From: Taiwanofungus camphoratus
Taxonomy: Eukaryota; Basidiomycota; Agaricomycetes; Polyporales; Taiwanofungaceae
NCBI GenBank assembly: GCA_003999685.1
Contig: CP021229.1
Span: forward strand, 1,426,001-1,490,000
Direction: 5' to 3'
DNA length: 64,000 bases
The notes under the pieces were generated by a model. It saw nothing but the letters and a program-made list of their open reading frames with translations, did not search any database and was not told where the DNA came from. Shown here one piece after another: positions 23,795 to 34,834 of the stretch. Both the position numbers and the translations under genes were made by a program. How positions within the stretch are numbered: the first letter of the stretch is position 1; each line of letters opens with the position of its first letter.

Positions 23795-25197
23795 CCACAA
23801 CTTGAATCAACAGGGCGCTGATAGCCGTAGTTAAGGGGAAGTCGCATCGTCTGGCCCGCGTCTCAATCTCAATTCCCTGTCAGAACTGTGCTGGAAATGC
23901 GGCCATCTGGAATGAGCGCTAGCACCCGCGCAACGCGGATGTAAATATGCCGTCGCGAGACCGGATATGGTCAATTCTTGACCATATCGAACAGATCTAT
24001 TCCAATCCTTCTCACCGTTCCTCCTCAAAATCTCTCAAAGTTAAGGCAAAAATACATACCTTTAACTCAAACATCCCACGTATTTGCACAAGCAATTGCT
24101 GTGGTTTTGCATGGTTCAATAAACATTGCTTGAGAGCGACAACTTCAGCCACACACTGGCGGGCTCAGAAAGGAAGTCACCTGTAAGCTCCGATTCGGCG
24201 TTAAGCTATCTTTGCACGGCAGATATGGGCTCAGCCGTAAAATATATGGTCGGAGGGTTACCGAATTTACCTTACATATTCATGCTCTGATTGGCCTAGA
24301 AGCCAATTTTTGAATGGATTTGTGAGCCTACCAAATTGATCTACACACTGACCATATTTACATAGGTATGTTAAGACTACTTATGTGACCCTTGTTGAGA
24401 CTTGTGTCACACCTGCAGTACACATATCACAGTTTCGAGTTCTACTGGAGTGCTGACTAGCAAGAGTCGGCAGTAGTAAATGTCCTTATAGAAAGCTATG
24501 GAATGAAAGCAAGCAAAGTCGCGAAGATATCCTTTGCGGGCAGAGCCCGTACAATCGAAGTCACACCCCCATCTCAGGATGGACATCCCAAAGCCCTGCG
24601 TAGTCTCACTCACGCTCATGTCGTCCGGATGAGACTCACGCGTAGTGCACCGATTTTTCTTACAGGTACTATGGGTGTGTACGAGTATGAACTCTCATGT
24701 CGACGATGGGGGTGACAGTACCAATAATACCGGAAAGTCAAGACCATGTCACGTATTCATTCAAGGAGGGGTCGTTGAGCATAACTTGTAAACGATTGTC
24801 AGCGTATTGACGTCGCTGTTGAGAGCATGGGACATATTCTATCATTGTTTGACCGTGTGCCATGTATCACTTATCTTCGACGTTGTACAGATCCGCCGGG
24901 TCGAGTGAGGCCTGCATGGCAGTCTAACATTCACGATTGTGGAGTCGAGACCATGTTACGCAAGTCAGTGCCCACTGTTCAGAGCATCCTGCACATGGAC
25001 TGCCATTATTTCACGCCGATCGTGCCTATTTGTACATCCGCTGCATCGAGTCTGCTGTTAAGTGCTACCCTTCGCAGACAGCAGCATGTACATCAGCTAA
25101 CGGCGAGCACACTCAGCATTCTGGAGTATTCTGTCTGACGGGAGGCACCCACAGCATATAACCAGCATGCAATGGCTCATAGCCCTCATTGCACACT
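23795..25197. other. intergenic between LINE and aldo-keto reductase copy
   Basis: No gene recognised. Holds a diverged interspersed repeat (about 24211-24375, listed separately). Remaining open frames are short and without family resemblance. Confidence 0.45.
24211..24375 (+). repeat. diverged interspersed repeat, copy A
   Basis: Shares blocks such as CACGGCAGA, TATGGTCGG, GAGGGTTACC, CTCTGATTGGCC and CCAATTTTTGA with 58300-58442, and GATTTGTGAGCC plus AAATTGAT with 59387-59430, in the same order and strand. At the second locus the two halves are parted by about 0.94 kb. Family unknown. Confidence 0.55.
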
Positions 25198-26475
25198 ATG
25201 CCTTTCCCTTTCCCTACCCGCAAGATTGGCCAGCACGCCGTCTCCGCCATCGGATACGGCGCCATGGGCACCTCCGCCAATTACACCACCAGCAAACTGC
25301 TCCCGGACGAGGACCGCTACGAGGTGCGCGCGTCTGCCACTCGTCTCCTGTAGCCTGTCGCCCGCGTGACGGGCCCGACCGCCGCGGCATCTGCAGATCC
25401 TGGACGCACTGAACGAGAACGGATGCACCAACTGGGACACCGCGGACGTCTACGGCGACAGCGAGGAGCTCATCGGCAGATGGTGTGCTCCCACGTGCCT
25501 GCTGCGTTGCCCCGCCGCTGACCACAGCGAACACCCGCCCCAGGTTCGCCCGCACAGGCAAGCGCGACGACATATTCATCGCGACCAGGTTCGGGCTCGT
25601 GCCCGACCGTGACGCCAACGGCGAGCCCGAGTATGTTGAGCAGGCCTTAAATAGGTCCCTTGAACGCTTAGAGGTGGACGCTGTCGACCTGTACTACTTG
25701 CACCGGTGCGTGGTTGCCGTATCTGCCAGTGCGCAAGGGTGAAGACAGCTTGTGTGTCTGCAGGCCGGACCCGCAGGTGCCCATCGAGGTACGCGCTGAG
25801 CACCGCTTCAGAGCGGCTTGAGAGGCTGACGCGCGTCACATCCTAAGCAGCTGACCGTCCGTGCAATGGCTGCGCAGGTAAAGGCGGGCAGGGTGAAGTA
25901 CCTCGGGCTCTCGGAGTGCTCTGCAGAAATGGTGCGCCGGGCGCACGCCGTGCACCCCATCGCCGCGCTGGAAGTCGAGTACTCGCGGTTCACGCTCGAC
26001 ATTGTGGACAAGGATATCGGCCTGCTAAAGACCGCCTGCGAGCTCGGCGTCGCGGTCGTCGCGTACGCGCCGCTCGGGCGCGGCATCCTCACCGGCAGAT
26101 TCGTAAGCACTCAGCACACCACTGCCTCTGCTCGTTCTCGTTCCCGCTCATACCGACGGCGATGACGCATGTGCTGCAGAAATCCCAGGACGACTTTGCC
26201 AAGGACGACTTCCGGCGCGCCATCCCGCGCTACTCACACGCGAACTTCCCGAACTTCCTTAGGCCGTCGGCGATCGGCGCGCGCCACGGCGCGACGGCCA
26301 GCCAGGCTCGCGTGGGTGATGGCGCAGGGCGCGGACGTTATCCCGATCCCGGGCACGACGGGTCTCGAGATATGTTTTGTCTTGTCCTTCGGTTTTCCTC
26401 CTCCCCAACGGTCCGCACTATCCGCTCGGGTACACATCTGTCCTGTTAGGAGACACGCCGGCGCTCAAGGAATAG
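25198..26475 (+). pseudogene. aldo-keto reductase copy, decayed at the 3' end
   Basis: Aldo-keto reductase of the YakC/pyridoxal-reductase-like type, paralogue of 56195-57702. It starts [20 protein letters not shown] and keeps [18 protein letters not shown] (catalytic Asp and Tyr), DLYYLHR (His), [20 protein letters not shown] and [12 protein letters not shown]. The catalytic Lys of the family lies in ATKFG; here the codon is AGG, giving ATRFG, while the paralogue keeps Lys. Near 26265-26330 bases are missing relative to the paralogue and the frame changes between ARHGATASQA and [18 protein letters not shown]. After GTTGLE the expected splice donor GT is absent, and the last exon stops early after ALKE at about 26475. 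This host gene copy is therefore likely non-functional, or at most makes a truncated protein. Confidence 0.75.
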
Positions 26476-26885
26476 ACTGTGTCTCCAGGAGGTGTGGGTC
26501 TCTTGAGTGGAGCTGGCATAGAGGGGACATAACTCGCGAAGACAGGATGTGCATTGTCAAGGAGAGTGTAACAGCGTAGTAACTACATTCGAATCTCGAT
26601 TGCTCTTGATATCGTGCGGCGGTCGCATTTGCGAGAACATTGATGAGCAGACTTTTGTCGTCTGAACGTTTCACGTCTGGCCCTTCCGTTCAAATGCAAG
26701 TGCAAACGGGCATAGAACGTTGGCGTCATTATCCTAGCAAGCTCGTGCACCTCGCAGGTGGTTTCATCCTTGTTCAGACCTTAGCGTCATGTGTCGTGGC
26801 GGTAGCCTGGTGCACAACCGTTTCCTAATATGCCTGGAATGCCCCAAACGCCCGAGCCCGACGAATCCCGCGACGCCGTCCGAAC
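26476..26885. other. intergenic between convergent genes
   Basis: Nothing recognised between the aldo-keto reductase copy and the methyltransferase stop. Confidence 0.4.
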
Positions 26886-28336
26886 TCACACATCAGGCCA
26901 CACAACACGCATCACGCTCCGCTTGACCCCCGACCCCCGCTGCAGCACCGTCCGCACGACACCGCCCTTCCTCCCCCCCGCCGGGCCCGGGTCTTCAACG
27001 GCGTGGACAAAGTCGGCGACCCCCCCGCCCACGCCGAAGTACACGAGCTTCGCCGCGACGAGGCAGAGGTACTGCGGCGCCCCCGGCTCCCCGGCAGCCG
27101 GGTCGGGATCGGGAGGTGTCACTAGTTGGGAAGACGTGAGTGCCGCTGGGCCGTGGGCCCGGTGCGGCCGTGTCTCTGTGGGCCCGCCGCGCCCATCGCC
27201 GGAGCCGACACACGCGCGCCACAGGAGGTCGACGAGCACGGGGAGGCTCTCCGTGCGGTAGATGGTCTCGGATGTGATGAGCACGTCGTACGGCCCGCCG
27301 GCACTGAGCAGATCAAACGTTTCCCATGGGCTGGAGAAGAAGCGCAAGCGGACGCGGTGGGCGTGCAGGGACGCGCGGAAGGCGGCGATGAGCGCGGGGG
27401 TTATGGGGAGCACGCCGGGCTCGGCGGGGTTGGCGGCGGGGAGGGGGTCGCAGGGTGCGTCTGCGTCTGCGGCGGGCGCGGACGCGGATGCACGGTGAGC
27501 AGCGGACGCGGGGGACATATCTGGGCAGCCGGGACGCACGCGTCGGTCAGTCTGGCAGGAGGGGAGAGTGCGGCGTACGCACACCATGCGAGCAGCACGT
27601 TGGGCAGGGTGACGAGCCGGAGCACGAGCGCGTTGTAGTCTTGCAGGTGGATGTGCACGTCGCGGTCGGCCGCTGAGGCGTCCCCGGAGAACAGTCGGTG
27701 CACGAGGTATAGTGTCGGCACGGCTGTGCCGCATCCGAGCTGCGAGATGATAGTTCCGGTCAGCGTTCAGTCTGGATTAGAGTAGATGGCACACCTCCAA
27801 GAGCCGCTTTCCTCTCAAATCAGAAATTCGGCTCCCGCTATAGAAATCATCCAGGAATTCTACTAGGTCGAGACTGCACTCCCACGTCTTGAGACCGCCC
27901 TCATACACCCCAGGGACGAGGTCCGACGGAGCCTCCAGGAACTCGAGTCCTTCCGCGATTCCACTGTTTCCCTCACCCGCGAACGCAGGCTCGTCAAGCG
28001 ACATGAGCTGGAAGCGCGCGTCGAACAGGTCTCTGCGTGCAAGTGTCACTGGGCTGCGCGAGGACAGCGGGATGGGGAGGGGGGAGTAGGAGATGACGGG
28101 CGGGAGGGCGGAGAGCTGGGGGCTTAGCTGTGTGAGCCGCGTCGCGCTGATACAGGAAAATGAAGTCCATTTACGAGCTCGTTGAGGGGGCATTCTATCC
28201 ACAGCTTCTCAGGCTGAACGGCGTTTTTGGCATGGTCATCAAGTTTTTCGTGCGGGCTGGCACTCCGGCCGTCTACGAGTGGGTCGGCGTCCTCCACATC
28301 GTCCTCGTCCTCGATGTCGAAATCGAATTTGAACAT
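26886..28336 (-). CDS. HPM1: Hpm1/METTL18-type protein-histidine methyltransferase
   Basis: SAM-dependent enzyme; the family methylates a histidine of ribosomal protein uL3 (Rpl3). From 28336 the protein begins MFKFDFDIEDEDDVEDADPL, an acidic start as in relatives. An intron after NEL leads to LSALPPVISYSPLPIPL, then EAPSDLVPGVYEGGLKTWEC, the block shared by Hpm1 proteins. After another intron comes the SAM motif LGCGTAVPTLYLVHRLFSG, then VHIHLQDYNALVLRLVTLPN. Later parts read FFSSPWETFDLLSAGGPYDV and ITSETIYRTESLPVLVDLLW, ending near KRSVMRVVWPDV. The 5' edge of this frame at 28354 is only a TTG, so the ATG at 28336 is chosen. The 3' half is very GC-rich. Divergent from the SPATA20-like gene with 216 bases between the starts. 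Confidence 0.82.
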
Positions 28337-28440
28337 TTTCGTTAGGTTCTCCAAAGCTACGGACGAACGTTCATATCAAAGTCGCTGCAGTGGACAAACA
28401 GTCGGCCTCAAAAAGTGGGTTCTCTTCTAGGGTTTGGTGT

Positions 28441-28500
28441 AAGTATTCAGGGTCAGGTGTAATTATTCGGGGTTAGGTGTCATTATTCAGGGTTAGGTGT
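28441..28500. repeat. 20-base tandem repeat in a divergent promoter
   Basis: Three adjacent 20-base units with the consensus end TATTCAGGGTTAGGTGT (28441, 28461, 28481), with partial units on both sides. They lie between the HPM1-like and SPATA20-like starts. Confidence 0.8.
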
Positions 28501-28552
28501 AGGTGTAAATGGGACTCGCACTGACACCACTATGCACTATGACGACTAGGCT

Positions 28553-31500
28553 ATGCTTGTCCGCCGTCTTGCATGTACAACGTCCCTGCAGGCTCGTCGG
28601 CTTTTGCAGAGTGGCTCGACAAAGGTCTCGATTCAAAGACTGCCTGTGTCAAATACATCTTGCCCGCGACATATCGGTGTGTCTTTAGGTGAAGTTAATC
28701 GCAACATGAGTACTGCCAGTACTCAGAACGTCAAACCTCGAGGCCCGAATCGATTGGCACAAGCTAAGAGTCCATATCTGTTGCAGCATGCAGAGAACCC
28801 AGTATGTATTTTGGTATGCAAATACGCTGATAGTTGCATTCATCAACTGTCCCCGCAGGTGGATTGGTACGAATGGGGAACGGACGCGTTCGAGAAAGCA
28901 AGGCTGGAGAACAAACCTGTCTTTCTGTCGGTACGAACATCCTGTCGTGTTCAATATCATACACTGAAACTGTCTGTCACGAATTGTGTCTTTTGCAGGT
29001 TGGGTACTCCGCGTGTCACTGTGCGTGCGGAGGAAACTGCTTACAAACACGGAGACGGCTTTACTCATAAATGTATGCCTTAGGGTGTCATGTCCTCGCA
29101 CACGAGAGTTTCGAAGATGAAGTCACCGCGAAGCTGATGAACGAGCACTATGTTAACATCAAGGTGTGAACCAAATCTGCTGGGACCGAACTACCATGTC
29201 CTGAGTGTAGCGTGAAGCTTCGTCGCGTTTGCAACTCCGTAGTCGTCCCAACACGTACGATACGTTTACTGATGAAGCGGATATCTTGTCCAGGTAGACA
29301 GGGAGGAAAGGCCTGATGTCGACAGGCTATATATGACGTTCCTTCAGGCGACAAGGGGGGGCGGAGGGTGGCCCATGTCCGTCTGTTCGTGAACGCTCAA
29401 TATTCCAGAAACTGAGCATTGGCTGATGCACCTGAGTAGGGCTTACTCCTGACTTGCATCCATTCTTTGCGGGGGTACAGTCCGCATGCTCACCGCTGAT
29501 GACTCCGGGTTGACGCTCCTGAGCAGACATACTTCCCCCCAGGACAATTCAGACAGGCCCTCCTCAAGCTTGCTGATGTGTAAGTCGGTCTGTCGGCACA
29601 CATGCGACCCGATCTCAGGTGTTCTGTGTAGCTGGGAGAGCGAGCCGGAGCGCTGCGTAGCAGCGGGGAAGCAAGTCATCGATCAACTGCGCGAAGCGAC
29701 AAATGTCGGCCTAGTCTATCCTTCTCCTATCTACCACCCAGTGATTCTGACTGCTCCCCAGGTCGTCTCTGGGACCAGCGACATCCCCGTCTCCTCGCTC
29801 GCAGCAACGATCTTTGGTCGTCTCAAGAGGCGCTTCGACGCGACGCACGGTGGGTTCAGCGGCGCCCCCAAGTTTCCGCAGCCCGCGCAGACGATGCACT
29901 TCCTCGCGCGCTATGCCGCGCTGAACCGAGATGCGAAAGAGGGCGAGGGGAACAAGGAGGCAGAGCAGGCTCTGGACATGGCGGTACAGACGATGGTGAA
30001 GATCTACAGCGGGGGCATCAGAGATGTTGTGAGCGGTGGGTTCTCGAGGTATTCAGTGGATGAGCGATGGCATGTGCCGCATTGTGAGTGTCCAAGCCTG
30101 CTCAAGGAATATGAGTGTGGTAAACAATGCATTTTGTATAGTTGAGAAAATGCTGTGAGCGGCATGAGTGGCACGTCAGAGATTGGGATTGATCTTCTGT
30201 TACGTTTCTAGCTATGATCAAGCCCAACTTCTCTCCTCGGCGCTTGAGCTGTCCCTGCTCCTTCCTGCACTCTCTACCGACCGTGGCACCCTTCAGGAAA
30301 TGGCGGTAGATATCATCACATACGTCGCACGACACCTTACAAGCCCCGAGGGCGGCTTCTACAGTGCGGAGGATGCGGATTCGCTCCCGACGAAAGACAG
30401 TACGGTCAAGAAGGAGGGCGCATTCTACGTCTGGACCGCGCAGCAGCTGAACGAGGTCCTTCGGGACGACGCGGACATGTTCAAATGGCACTTTGGCGTG
30501 AAGGAGGAAGGCAATTGCGATCCGCGGCATGATATACAGGGAGAGCTCAAGGGTCAGGTAAGCGTTACACCAGAAATGTGGTTCTCTCGTGTACTTGTAC
30601 AATTGAACAGGATGCGTTCTTAGAATGTTCTCTATACTGCGCACACTGCCGCGGAGACCGCGAAGCACTTTGGATATCCTCCCATCGAAGTCTTCAGGAA
30701 GCTCTTTGGCTGCCTGGCCAAGCTCAGGCAATACAGAGATAACCACCGCCCTAGGCCGCATCTGGATGACAAGATTCTGACAAGTTGGAATGGCCTCATG
30801 GTGCGCAGCTTGTCGCATATTCGTATCATGCGTTCTTGATACTGTATAACCAGATTTCAGGCCTTGCTCGTGCAGCAGAGGTACTCGACGAGGGATTTGA
30901 CCTGTCCACTCAGGCGCTCGAACTCGCCGAGGGATCTGCCGCTTTCATTCGGGCTAATTTGTATAACGAAACCAGTGGCGAGCTTCGGCGCAGCTATCGA
31001 CATGGTCCGGGGCCGACTGGACAGACGGATGATTATGCCTTCTTGATTCAAGGTCAGTACATTCCTATGGGCTTCGAAGGGATCTGACGCAACACGAACG
31101 CAGGACTGTTGGACCTGTACGAAGCATGTGCCAAGGAGGAGTATCTGTTCTGGGCGATTCGGCTACAGGAGAAGCAGGACGAGCTGTTCTATGACGAGAC
31201 AGGCGGAGGTTACTTCGCTTCTGCGCCTGACGAACACATACTGGTGCGCATGAAAGATGCACAGGTAAGTTATATCGTCTTCCACGCCTTACCGCGCGTG
31301 ACGCATGGTGAATCGGCCCAGGATGGCGCGGAGCCCAGCGCAGTATCGGTGACGTTGTCAAATCTTCAACGACTGGAGCACTTTGCAGAGGACAGGCATG
31401 CGGAATACCAGAAGAAGGCGAAGAGTGTCCTCGCCTCCAACGCACAACTCTTGGGTGCTGCGCCATATGCATTAGCAACGATGGTTAGCGCGGCACTCCT

Positions 31501-31851
31501 GGCGCAAAAAGGATACAAACAGGTGCCATCCCACTACCTTTTTTTATGACCGCTGCTAATCCCTCGTCATTCTGTTGCCATCAGTTGATCCTTACGGAGC
31601 CATCACTTGCATCATCGCCATTCTTCAAGATCATCCGCTCGTCCTTCATCCCCAACCGCGTCCTTATACACCTCGACCCCGCCAACCCGCCTAGGGAACT
31701 GGCAAAGTTGAATGGGACTGTACGCAGCTTGATAGGTGACATCGACAAGGGCGATGTGGCGAAGCCAGAGCCAAATGTTCGCATCTGCGAGAATTTCGCC
31801 TGTGGCCTTCCCATCGAAGACCCGGATGAGTTGAAGAAGGCCTTGCAGTGA
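28553..31851 (+). CDS. SPATA20/DUF255 thioredoxin-fold protein
   Basis: Member of the family with an N-terminal thioredoxin-like DUF255 domain and a C-terminal alpha/alpha barrel resembling N-acylglucosamine 2-epimerases (bacterial YyaL, human SPATA20). Role poorly known. The N-terminus ([18 protein letters not shown]) is Arg-rich with no acid and may target mitochondria. Then [67 protein letters not shown], giving the CHWC active-site motif split by an intron, then [37 protein letters not shown] and [13 protein letters not shown]. The barrel part includes [44 protein letters not shown] and [17 protein letters not shown]. It ends [15 protein letters not shown]. Around a dozen introns join in phase and length (roughly 750-800 residues) fits. 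Confidence 0.9.
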
Positions 31852-32311
31852 AGAATCTGAGGCATGATCGCATTGATTACCTTCCTATGTTTCGGTAGCT
31901 TCGAACAATGTATCAGTAATGATCTGCCTACTTTGTACTATGTATCTAGAAGCAATGGTGACATTGCAGTCTCGACAATGATGACCAAGGAACTAAATGC
32001 TTGTTCTTCACATCAAATCAACCCAGGTAGGGTATGCATTACATGTATGTGCAAGACCTCGACATGCTAACCTCAACATGGGAAGGGGACTACGAAGAGA
32101 AAAATGTCAAGAAAACCTCTACATGATCAGTGGCTAGTCGCAACTGCAATCAACACAATTATAGACGTATGTGGCACAAACAAATATGAGAATAGTTCAT
32201 ACCAGATCGTTACTTTGCATTCCGTGACCTTTCATAACACGTTGACTCAGCCAGCAAAAATAAACATAAATAACGCCTAATAGTCCCAACCCTGATCTCA
32301 CACGTTCAGAC
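31852..32311. other. intergenic between convergent genes
   Basis: AT-richer than its neighbours; no gene seen. Serves as the 3' region of two genes. Confidence 0.45.
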
Positions 32312-34834
32312 TTAGTGTAACTTGATGTGACATTGGTACAGGGGATCGTGCTCCCCCTTCCAACCGACACATTGCCAACAGTCTAGGAGACCATATGGAT
32401 CACTGGAGAACGTTTCAGCCCCCATATTCTGGTAATATCAATTCAAACGCAGCTCACTATTTTTGTTTGATTAAGAGCAGAAGGGGGTAGTTATCGCCCC
32501 AGTATGAGTACGTGTGGTCAGGTTCGTATACATCGCCCTCATTCTGCAGTTAATTGATGTCAGTGACAAGTCGTTCTGTGAACCATGCAAAGGGCTCACA
32601 AAGTATGCTCCGCTGCCTGGTGTGATATCGCGGAAAGCCTGGGCATGGTCAGTCACTAGCTGATACTGTTCTGTCCTTTCCTCGAGAGTACTGTTCCAAT
32701 TCCAGTGCCCCTTGACTGAAAGCTGGAGCGCGAGTAGCATAAGCAAAGTTAATTCCTGGGGGTGGCTTATAGACATACATGCCACAACGAGTCCCTCCAT
32801 GCAGGAGTGACACTCGTCGATCCCTCGACATAGTTATACAGGAACGGAGTGCCAGTAACGATATACGGACTCGCGAAGGACAAAACATCCTTAATAGTGT
32901 TGGACAGCGTTGCGCGACCCTCGTCGGTCTGGAACAGCGATGTCGTGATCAATCGAGTGCCGAGCGTGAGCTCCGGACCGACGGCCTAGTATGTCCAAAG
33001 TCCCATGAGCATATAACAGGAAGAGAAAAAGGAGAAGCACTTACGGCTTGTGCTAGGGTGACATATTTCTGAAAGAATGCATACCAAGATGGCAGTTCCT
33101 CAACGACAGCTGTGCCACCTTGCGAGAGCGCGAAGTCGGTCGCGGCCTGCATTGATGCATTCGCTTCGGCGTTAGAGAGTAACGGGTTCACGTAAATCAG
33201 GGTGGGGCCCTAGACCATGAAGACCGTGAAAAAATGCAGGCCAGGGATATAACAGGATACTTACGACAATATGTCCTCCCCAGCCCTGCGTGCCCCATTC
33301 GTAAGTACTATTGACCATAAGTGAGTACCATTCCGCCAGATTTCCGCTGCTGGAGTTGGAGGTGAACGAAATAGATGCACTGTGTTGCGTTTTATAAGCA
33401 CCATATTGTTCGTGACGGAGGGCCGTGAACGATTGCTTACGCTTGGAGGGTCAGCTGCGGCTCCAGCCTGTGAGAAGACTCGATTACAACGCCGAACGCG
33501 CTTCCGCCACCACCACGAAGGGCCCAGAATAGATCGGAATTCTGGCATTCGTTCGCTACGCGGTACTCTCCGTCGGGAGTGACGACCTTGACTTGGACCT
33601 AGGGGCGGTCGACATCCGAAGATCACAACGCGAGAAAGATGTCTATACTTACAACTCGGTCCACTCCCAGACCATACACCGGTGTTAGGATGCTGTGACC
33701 ACCGCCCTGTATGCAATGAAATGTTAGGGACTTGACCCCTGTGTCGATGATGTAGGGCTCACCAGGAACCAACCGCCTCCAGTTCCAATGGTCTGGTGAT
33801 AGCCGCCGATGAATGTTCTGTTGATGCTGTCCACAAACTCGTACACATCTTCCAGGAGGGCACCACCCTGAGCTCAAATGTCTTAGGATCGTTGCGTAAT
33901 CGTGTCTGTGTAATGTCCACTTACACCGATGGTGATGGCATCATAAGTGGAGGAGCATCCCTCTGGCCTGAAGGTCGCGTTATGGGCTATCTGCCATGAC
34001 CAACGATCTCTTAGCACCCACATCGACCAACACCATATCGGGCGCTTACCGAGTTGAGGTTGGTGACCTTTCAGGCAATCAAATGTTCAGTCTGATCGGC
34101 TGCCAAGACAGGTGACAGACCGAGCGTACCCAAAGAGCGAGCGTGTTTTTGCCACTTGACCGGCCCTTGTAATCATGGCCCTTGTTCTTCACGGAGAGCC
34201 GGACGCCGGTTGCGAGCGAGAAATCCAGCGCTGCTTGGACATCGGAGGGGGAGCGAACATCGATCTGCGCACACAAACAGGCATGCAGCGATCGAATGCT
34301 GAATTTTCAAATTCTCCATCTGCACACGATCGAGGGCGACTCACGTAATACGGCGGGACGTTCCCCAGTCGACAGTTGACGCTGTCGTACGCGAGGGCAT
34401 CCGACGGGTCGCTGGAGTCCAGCAAACACCCGTGGTATGCAGCGTCGGACTGGCACGTCTCCCATTGCGGCTTCGGAACGGCGCGTCAATGAATCGTGCC
34501 CGAACGTACCAGACAGCGGACTTACCATCATATACGCACCAAAGTTCGTGACGCGGAACGTCGGTACGGTGTAATATTCCTGGATCGTAGCGCACTCTGT
34601 TTCGTTGGGTGTGACAGACGTTCCATTGTATGTAGAGAAACACGGTAGTTCCCAAGGAACTGCCGTGTTTAGTCTGCCTCCAACAGTGTTATTGAGGACC
34701 ATGAGTTGAGACCAAACGTCTGAGGGGCTTGTGTCGCGCCGTCGCACACGTGAAGAGGTGGGACCGCCAATAGCAGGAACAGCACCGCTCCCGAGTAGAG
34801 CAAGGACCTGCATAAGGACCAGTATCCCGTTCAT
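32312..34834 (-). CDS. secreted FAD-linked oxidoreductase, BBE-like
   Basis: Flavoprotein of the vanillyl-alcohol-oxidase superfamily with a berberine-bridge (BBE) C-terminus; relatives oxidise sugars or secondary metabolites. The ATG at 34834 opens a signal peptide (MNGILVLMQVLALLGSG). Then CRLGNVPPYY, IDVRSPSDVQAALDFSLATG and VKNKGHDYKGRSSG, whose His is the usual covalent FAD attachment. GGYHQTIGTGGGWFL takes the place where bicovalent enzymes carry Cys, so a single covalent link is predicted. Further blocks are GGGHSILTPVYGLGVDRVV, VTPDGEYRVANECQNSDLFW and ALRGGGGSAFGVVIESSH. The BBE end reads NEGDVYEPDHTYSYWGDNYP, then IKQKYDP across an intron, then DCWQCVGWKGEHDPLYQC. The stop at 32312 was chosen because that splice keeps frame. 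Confidence 0.87.

Noticed and set aside
24761-24830. Possible LTR fragment (GGGGTCGTTGAG shared with 21828)
   Set aside because: Only about 12 bases match continuously; too little to call.
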